DNA of 64,000 nt, taken from Balanoglossus misakiensis. Its lineage: Eukaryota > Hemichordata. Below are positions 50,601 through 59,600 of this stretch, piece after piece; position 1 is the stretch's first letter, and every line of letters starts with the position of its first letter. Made by a program: the position numbers and the translations under genes. The notes beneath the pieces are model-generated. The model was not told the origin of the DNA and did no database searches. It saw only the letters and a list, made by a program, of their open reading frames with translations. The stretch lies in contig CM082595.2 of assembly GCA_040954595.2 (NCBI GenBank), forward strand, positions 3,596,001 to 3,660,000, read 5' to 3'.

Positions 50601-53600
50601 GTCACGCTTGGCTACAGTGGCATCTGAATGGATGGACAGACACACATGACAGGCAGACAGACAGACACTCACGTAGATATATAGATACATAGATACATAC
50701 ATAGATACATAGATACATACATACATACATACATACATACATACATACATACATACATACATACATACATACATACATACATACATACATACATACATAC
50801 ATACATACTCATACACACATTCATACATAAACATACACACTTGAGGTTGAAAACAGATCACTGCTGATAGCAGTGTTATTTTATTTTGGCAAGTTCAAGG
50901 CTGTGAAGAAGCTGGGAAAACAGTGATGCAGTGGATGCACACTGTGAGCTCTGTATGAGACGGTGATACAGCAAAACAGTGTGTGTACGGATCACATGTT
51001 GGTAGTTGGCAGATTGTGTGCAGGTTTTCTTATAATATGATGTTTTGTTTGCTGATGGAGGAAGCTCAGTGGCAGTCTTTGCATCTTGTGTGGTAGAGGC
51101 ACTCCGGCAGAGGAAAAGGACTGAATCCGATGGAATCAGAAAGACTCGTCGAGTCGAGCCTTGCCATTAGCCACCCAGTTCTCTCATTACCCAGTTCCTC
51201 GTCCCCCCGAGCCATGTTTAGATTAGAACGTTGAAGAATACTGGCTAGGTTTCCGCGCGCCGTGGTTGTATGACTCGCATACACCCCTGGGGCTGTGACT
51301 TGTACGGCGATACTTTGATTTGTCAAGACCGTTGAACGTTCGTTTTCCAAATCAGTCCATTCTATACCACGCACGCCAGTTTGCATGTCAACCTCACAGT
51401 TTCATTGATAGTGCCATTAATGAGTCCGAAAACAAATATTGGCCTTGAAATAAAATGAAAGCTGTATTTCATGGTGTACTGTTTGTGTTTACCAAGGATG
51501 CTGTTCAAGGGTACAGACCCTAGGTACCTGGACACAATATTTATGTGGACAAAAATTTCAAGAATCCTGAATGTTGTACTGCATCTTTTCTGCCGTTGTA
51601 AAGTCAAATGTTTGCAATCAATGGTAGGGCCTTAGACAAATGGAAAATCAATTAGTTAAGACAGCAGTCCAGACTGTTATGTGTGGTATTTTGGCCAAAT
51701 GGGTCATGAAGGTAGCTGTATGGGAATTGTGCTGGGAAATTTGCATGTTAATTCATTCAAATGATATGCAAATGTGAGTTGTTACTACCGCTGTGGTGAT
51801 ACATAAATTGACAGGATATGTTAGGACAGAAAGTTCCCCAAAATAGCAAATCCCAGATTGAAATATCTCTCTCTCAGTAATGCAGACACTCCGCTACAGG
51901 TCAAGAAAATCAATTGACTTCAGGAACTACAGTGAATTACCTTCATTGGATGTGGGTTAATTCGTTGACCTCGCCGCGTACGCCATGTATGAAAAGCGTG
52001 CACTGTCTGAAGACGTGGTTTCTAGCTGTTGTACTACAGCCGCAAATGAGAAAACTGTCGGAATGAAATACAAACACGAGAGCAGACAAAACAAGTTTAA
52101 TGTGGCGTGGGGATGTCTGGTTGCGGTGTGTGTGTGGAATGAGTTGGTTGGAATTTCCTACTAACTAGTAAATATGTTCTTGTAGTTGTACCTGTTCTAT
52201 TGCACCAACCTAGCATAGTTGCCTAGTTTGTACCCCTATACTCACCCTCACTAAAATCCCTAACCCTAAATTTGCATGGTTGTTTTCCAGATCGACATAG
52301 AAGAAAAGACAGACACCAAAATGATTGTAAGTTTTTTAGTTCACTTTTATTTTCATTATTTAATTAATCCAGTTATGTAGTTTTATTATTTTCATTTTGT
52401 TTAATACTAATTGTACGGTTTTAATGGGTTTTAGTTGTATAGTTTCCTTCACCCCTGCTCTGTTAAAATTTTCACATTTCAGCATAAACATAGATCTTCT
52501 ATACTGGTGCTTCTCATGACCTTTCACCTTTGACCGGGTCTCACTAAGCCTGATAGTCATCTGTCTGTGTGTCCTCGTGGTGTGAGATGTACCATGTGTG
52601 AGATTAATCCCATCTTTCACGTTTCATGTTCACGGAAAGCATCTTTAGGATTTTCGCAGTCTCCTCAGCTATCAGGTTACCTGTGTGATGTGAACGGTGC
52701 TTTGTTTGCCAAGTTTGTCTTGAACTGGCCTCAGATCTGCAGCCTGACATCATTGCAGATCCTGTTGCCTAAACTGCAAGTGAAAAAAATAATAAATAAA
52801 TATCAGTGATCCTGAACCTTGGCCCAATGCCCTGCCCCCAAATATTGGTGGTGGTGTCACAGACATTGATCCTTGTTAATAGCTGTTTGTCCCTCTGAAC
52901 TTTCACCATCTGTCTGTGTTTCTGCAAAAAAGTTTATATATTGCGAGTGGTACGATAATCGCTGGATAACGAGACCGGATCCTGCGACCTTTGACCTCAC
53001 ACTTGGGATTATCGCAAGGGGAGGCTTGCGTTTATCACTTCCCGTTAACACGTCTGCATCTGTGTGTTTACCAGTTGGTGGAAACCATCGCGTGGCCCAG
53101 TCTCAAGTTTGTTTGTCCTCCGGCAAGACTTGACATTTTACATGTGACATCTTGTGAAACATTGGCCACGGACAAGGCAGTGGCAAGGCTCGGTGATTTA
53201 AGCCCACCACAGTGATGCAGGTTGCTTTGAACTGCGAGAAAGTTCTTTCAGCCCGACTTCTCAATTTCTCGCATGTCTGTGCACAGATTCTGGACATTTT
53301 TGGAGCGAGTTCATGGAGTTGAACTGTGTCAAGTAAAGATTTATTTTGTGGTTGAGCTGTGTCCAGACATTTTCCACGGTGACATTCTACACTCTTCTTG
53401 ACTTTTTTTCTTGAATAGCCTTCAGGTCACAACCAAACATGGACTGTACCATTCTTGTTCATACTCTCCATCTGAACGTTGCAGTTTTTGTCTAACTTCT
53501 TGTAATAGTTGAACTACACATCCATGAATTGGACTGACCAAAATCTGCACAATTGTTAAAATTTCACTGTGTATTTCCTGCTGTTTGTCGTTGTTGTGAA

Positions 53601-56600
53601 TGCTCTCCCCCCTCTTTTGCAAAGTGGTACGACCCAGTCATTTAGCAGCCAAAGTATCACATTTTAAGAGCTGCCTTTTAGTGTAGTGTGAAGCTAGTGT
53701 TTATGTTACGTAGTTCCATGGCTGTGTTGTGAACTGTGATCGACTAGGCATGGTCTTCGGCGCTGGAGCTGGCACGGGCAGACTTCTTGCGCTTTCTGGC
53801 GTATCATGAAAAGTGTGTTTGGTTGTAGCCGGGCAGCGTTCAGTGATACGGGATATCTCGCCGTGCTGTGTAAACGTCCGGCACATCAAGCAAGGGGCAC
53901 ATCACAGAGGGGACTCCTGGTTTACATAGGATCCGACAGTACTTGAGAAGTTTCGTGTCTAAGTTCACGCCGATGATCATGATGATGAAGCTAAGTAACC
54001 TCAGCGGGGCAAAGGAGCTAGAGTAAGAAACTTGAACCGAACACATCACCCTCTGATTTGGAACACCACTCGGATTTTTACCCAGGACACAGAAACTGCG
54101 ACGCACCATACTGTGACTGAGATATATCATCCCCACTGGAATTAATCACTCCTCCCGTGCGTAATGTCTCCTAATTTGCTGCCTCATTCCCGAGTCGTCC
54201 TTATCTGATAAGGTTCGCTCCGGAGAGACAGGGAAGAATAGCTGCCGGAACAATCGACTGTGGAAGTGCCGGTTGATGGGAAAAGTACTTACAGAGGATC
54301 AGTCTCCAATTTGCACCCTCTCTCGCTAGACCCGGAATTGCTTTGTGATAAAGTGATAGACAAGGTTCAGAGATTGTCTGTGAGAGATCGACAGAGAGAG
54401 AGAGAGGGATAACAAATATACTTGCTGCGTTGTGAAATTTAAGACTTTTACAAATGTGCCCCCGAGATATACGCTGAAATAACAGTGGACGAGACACATT
54501 ATTGCTAAATAGTACAAAAAACTTGGAATGAATGTTGAAACCGGGTAGCACAGCAGAACTCTGTTGGATGACCAGGCCATGAATGCTTGGTTTCAGCTAA
54601 TAACCCACTGCCGATATGGGAAACTCGCAAATTAAGACGCCAGCCTGCCTGTGCCTGCCCAGAATGCTGTTTGTTCGTTCAATCAAGTGCTACCCTCAGG
54701 GACCCAGGTCGAATGAAAGGGAGACTTCCTTAGACATATGGGTCTATTCTCGTAGGTATTGCGCGGCGTAGTGAGCTGTGTTTAATCCGGACCGCTCTGC
54801 TTTTGTTCTCGGTGTTTGAGTTTGACCGGGTTTCGGAATGATGTACAAGGGCGAAGAGAGTGTTTGAGTGTTTGGACGAGTTTATGTGTGTGCTGCTTCT
54901 GTGTGTACGTGTGTGTGTGTGTGAGTCCTTTCAGGTATTTGTGACTGCAGACACGTGTAGATGGTTACTATAAGACCCTTGGTGTGTGGTAAAACTGATG
55001 AGTTTTTGTGTGTTCAAGGACTTCTCAAAGAGAGAGAGAAGGAAGAAAAAGAGAGGGGGGGGGGGAGAAGTAAACATTACCTTGTCTCCCTTTATTTCAA
55101 TTAAGCATGGTGACTGACTTGCTAATTGTTGACATTATCTGTCTGACTCACAACCTGCTCAGATGTACTGAGTTAAGTGGCGATCTGTTCCCATGAGGTT
55201 TCCAGTGTTGCTGTGAGTTATGAGTAAACAAGGATGGAAAGAGTTTTTAAAATGTTTATGTGTAAGATAATTTATAGTTCGATGGTAAGAAAATGTATGA
55301 CAGATTTTCTAGGTCACTGGTCGGCATATGAGATCTTCTGAGGTCCGAATTTAATGTGAGGACAATGAATATAAGTCTGTTATGTGTAGGGGAAAAAAGG
55401 ATATTTATGTGATGAAGATTTGATAGTCGGGGGAAAGTACGTTGAGACGGGGTCAACTTATAGCGCCCTGTACAATAATAAAATTTGATACATTCGCATT
55501 ACGTTTCAAGTTACAGCAATCCGTTTTATGTGTTATCCGTAATGTTACGAAACTGTGGTTTGCTTGAGATGAGTGTCAGTGGGGTCGAAGTTTTTATGTG
55601 TGAAATTTAATAATAATGGCCTCGGGGGAGTACGGTTTTGGCGTGTTGATGGGGACGGGGGGTGTGTGGGACACGTGTTTGGGAGGGGTGGGGTTGGCAC
55701 GTCTGTGTTCGGTATAATATATGTGGGAACTCGAGTTTTTCGACTGCTTCTCGTTTGATATTCCCTCTTATTTTGTTACCCGTACCCGGATTCGTTCGCT
55801 TGATGCGATCATCGTCGCTTGTCTCCACGCTGGCCGTCATGCATGGAACGCCGCGAACCGTGACCGGTTATAGAGTAGCGTTTACTGCGCCGAAAGTCTC
55901 CCACACACTCCCGCCATTATGTGAGCTTATGTCAAAACCCAAAGCCGCATAAGTAGACTCATTAGTATCAGAAAAAAAAATGTACAGTCAACTACTTTAT
56001 GAAGTCATCTCGAGACAAAGGCTATTTTTTTGAACGGTTGTTTTAGTTTCTTTTGAGTGTTGACCCCTTCCGTCTCGAATGTTGATCTAGGGCCTTTGCT
56101 GCTGGCTTTGTTTTTCTGGCTCTGTTTACAGTGGAGGGGTAGTACACTTTTCCCTATGTGTGGCGGTGTTTACACAGCGTATAGGATGCACTGCACATTA
56201 TTGTTTGACATAGCACTTGTGTGTTTTGTTTCGAGACCCAGCCTTGTGTGGCCTCTCGACTTTGGCAGAAATAATATGGGTGTAATGATGGCGGGTAAAG
56301 TATACACAGGGGTTTCTTGTGAGGGTGAGACTATCCTCTTTGTTTGGTGTTGTTTGCTTGTATCAAAATATTGTCGGTGGCAATGCACTTAGCAAGGTGT
56401 GTGAGACGAATCGCGCGATTGGTCGAAGTCGGTGAAATTGGCCATGTCTGTGAATCTTGGTGGTTTTAGCATTCACGTATCATAATCTAGTGGTGTTTTC
56501 AAGAACTCCAAGGCAATACTCAGACCCCAGTGTCCGAAGTGAGCAAGTGAATTTTCTTCGTGTTGCCCACCCTTGAGTGGCACCTGCCATTCACAGCATG

Positions 56601-59600
56601 ACCATCGTGCCACTCGCAACTGACACAGAAACGTTGCGTGTATCGTATGATCTGCAAGATTTTTCTAAACAAGTATTCTTTTACCTTAAGCATTACGTAG
56701 CATTCATTCAACAGATGTGCGAGGGGCAAGAGTGACCGACAGGTCATTTTCTGCTTCCAAAAGAAACATATTCACAGATTATTTCAAAATAATAGAGTGC
56801 AGTGACTGTAACCGTAGACTGTGCTATCTTGCAGGTGCTATTCTGTATAACCATTCCAGTTGTACAATGACTGAACTTAGAATCTTTGTCCTGATGTATA
56901 TATTTTTCTTTCTTTCTCTCTATTTTCCAGTTCCCAGAGTCAATGGACACAAACACAGAAGCAGCCACAGTGGCCATGGCTACGAGAGTTCATCCACCTT
57001 AATGAGCAGCGACATCGACACCACAAGTTACTTTGATTCTACAGATGACGACAGCAGGTACGTAACGTTGCTATAGAAACAGCATGGGCTGAAATAGTGC
57101 CGATTTTGTTTTACTTTGTTAGGAAGGGGGGAGATACACATGGTAGATCAAGTTGGTGGGTTTTTTTTGGTGAGGCAAATGTTTGGGTAGTATGCCACAA
57201 GAAGCTATATTTTCACTGACAATACAGCCAGCCAGTCTGGAGCTTTTGGTGTCCACAAACACAGGGACCCTTATTGATACTGGGATGAATAAACAGAAGT
57301 CGGAAGTGGATTTGGAAGTAATTTATCATCACCAGCAAGTAATACACTGAAATTTATGCATAGGGAAGAGCCTTCATCTCCTTTGGCTTTCATACTGACT
57401 GAAAACATCACTTGGGTCCCTGTCGTGAAGAAATTGAAATGAAAATTAAGACGTCTTGCCACTGTCATCTGTAGAGAGATAGTTTTCATGCCAACATTGT
57501 GTCACTTTGGTATGCAAGATAATTCAAACCTGATGGTCCCAATATTTATTGAAGTTTGTGATGTATTTCTCGTAGAATCCCAGTGTCACAGTTTTTTTTC
57601 CAACGACTTCCTGAGGCAGAGACAAAAAAATCTGACCCGGGATACAATAGGCACGTAACTGTGTGTGATTAAATTGGACAGATAATCATCTCCTAGGTGG
57701 AGTGTGATCAGGAAGAATTTGATAGAGAAAATGAACAAATTATGTTAGCCTGGTCTCCTAGGAAACGGTTTTGACCTCTTGGCCTGATTGCGCTGGTCTC
57801 TATGGGAGTATGGATGACTTTTTAACTTTGTGTTTATAGTACCGACTCTGAGAGCACGAAGTGGGTTTAATTGCGTGTGATTGACGCTGATGTTGATCGC
57901 GGGCGCAGTGAGAGGAAAGCGGTCGTCGTCTTTGTGTGACCAAATTGGGGCACTGTTCTCTTTTTGTGAATAAGAATAGAGAAACACAGTTATAAGTCTG
58001 GTTTTTTTAAGAGGAAATATTGTCTTTTTGGAGGAGAGAAAAAAATTGTGTTTATGGTGTTTTAGTTATAGTTAGTCGTAGTGTTCAACCAAAGATTTTG
58101 AGTAATGATTCTGTATTCTCGATTGGTGAAGGGTGCAGTGAAAATCTTGCCAATACATCAAGGCAAACACCACACCGCACCACATCACATCACATCACAC
58201 AAAATCAAATCACTTATAAATACATAACTACAATAATATATGGGTCCTAAAAATATTAAACTGATCAAAGTTTTTATTCAGTTGTGGAAGAAAATACTTT
58301 GTAAAATACAAAGCTGATGTCACATGACAGAGATTGGCAGTTAGTGAGATGTCTCTTATGAGCTTAGACGTGTGAAATCTTGGATAACATTGCTTCAGGA
58401 ATTTGAGAAAGTTGAGATTCTCCCTGGAGACCCGTGGTGGGATGCCCATGTGTTTCATCAAATATTTGTCCATTTAGTTTGTTTCAGTTCATGCGTACAT
58501 GTAAAATTTCAAGGAATTCTTCTGGAAGGTCAAGAATTCTTGGAAGAAATCTTACAGTTTTGTGAATAAAAAATTCTACCTAGTTGCCATAATTTGTATC
58601 TACGTCCGGCTGTAGACATAATAGAAGTTTGCCCAGCTGAACTAGACTTGGCTTAGTCAGGAGCCTTTTTGCGGCCAGCGAGGGGGCTGTGAGTTTCAAC
58701 ACAATGTCGTAATAGTCTTCACAGGGATCCTGCTGTATTATGACGAAAGCAAATTAGCAGCAGCCTTCTTGAAGTGGCAGCTGTTACCTTTGCACAATCG
58801 TGACTGAGACGTCTAGATTTAAAAATTCCACCATAATTGCTCCAAGGCTGTATTAGACGACTTAAACTTTAGGATTGTGTTTGAGAGTTGCTCACACACA
58901 GTTATTTATGCTCTGGGTGTGATACGGTGCCTCTCTCCCTTACGTAGCAAAAGTTGGAGGGAGTCTGACGTTGATAATTGCCAGTGGTTCGACTTCGCAC
59001 AAGGGATGTTGTTCTCAAGAGAGCTGCAAATGGACTTGCCACACACAGTATGGGGGCGAGAAGACTAATCTACACAGAAAAATAACAAAATAAATGCATA
59101 AGTGGCTGTTGACAGTTCGCGAAAGCACACAGGAAGCGTCTCTGTGACCTATGACCTTTCAGACGTTAAATATCAGGGACGTGCGATATGTACCATGATT
59201 GACTTCTTCCCAAAATTTGCTTGTGTTGTGAAGTTTCCCTACTTTCAAATAAGCATTATATTCAGCCATTGCTTACATCAAACTACATTAAGAAAATGTT
59301 TGGAATTTCATAATAAAGTGAAAAATAATGAAATATATGTATGACTTTTCAGAAATGTCCCTTTTCTGCTCTGTTTGACTGATTTACTGCTGTACCCAAT
59401 GTATCAGTATAACTTGGTTCAACCCATTGTATCAAGTGGTTTAGTTGATCCTATTTATAGGAAATGGGGGTGAAAGGTTGGGAGGTGCTGAGTGGAGGGG
59501 ATTACTTGGTCAAATACTTCTAAATCATCGAGGAAGTGTTTTGACATCGCGGCGGTAAATTATGAGGGAGTTGATCCTTAATTGATGGGGCTTGAAAGCT

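Noticed and set aside
50352-50861. 169-residue minus-strand open frame with Tyr-Val-Cys-Met repeats
   Set aside because: It is the translation of the CATA microsatellite plus flanks; there is no stop in any frame of a tetranucleotide run.
56717-57076. 119-residue open frame as a stand-alone gene
   Set aside because: Its C-terminal part is DVL exon 6; the upstream part is intron read-through before a clear pyrimidine tract and acceptor.
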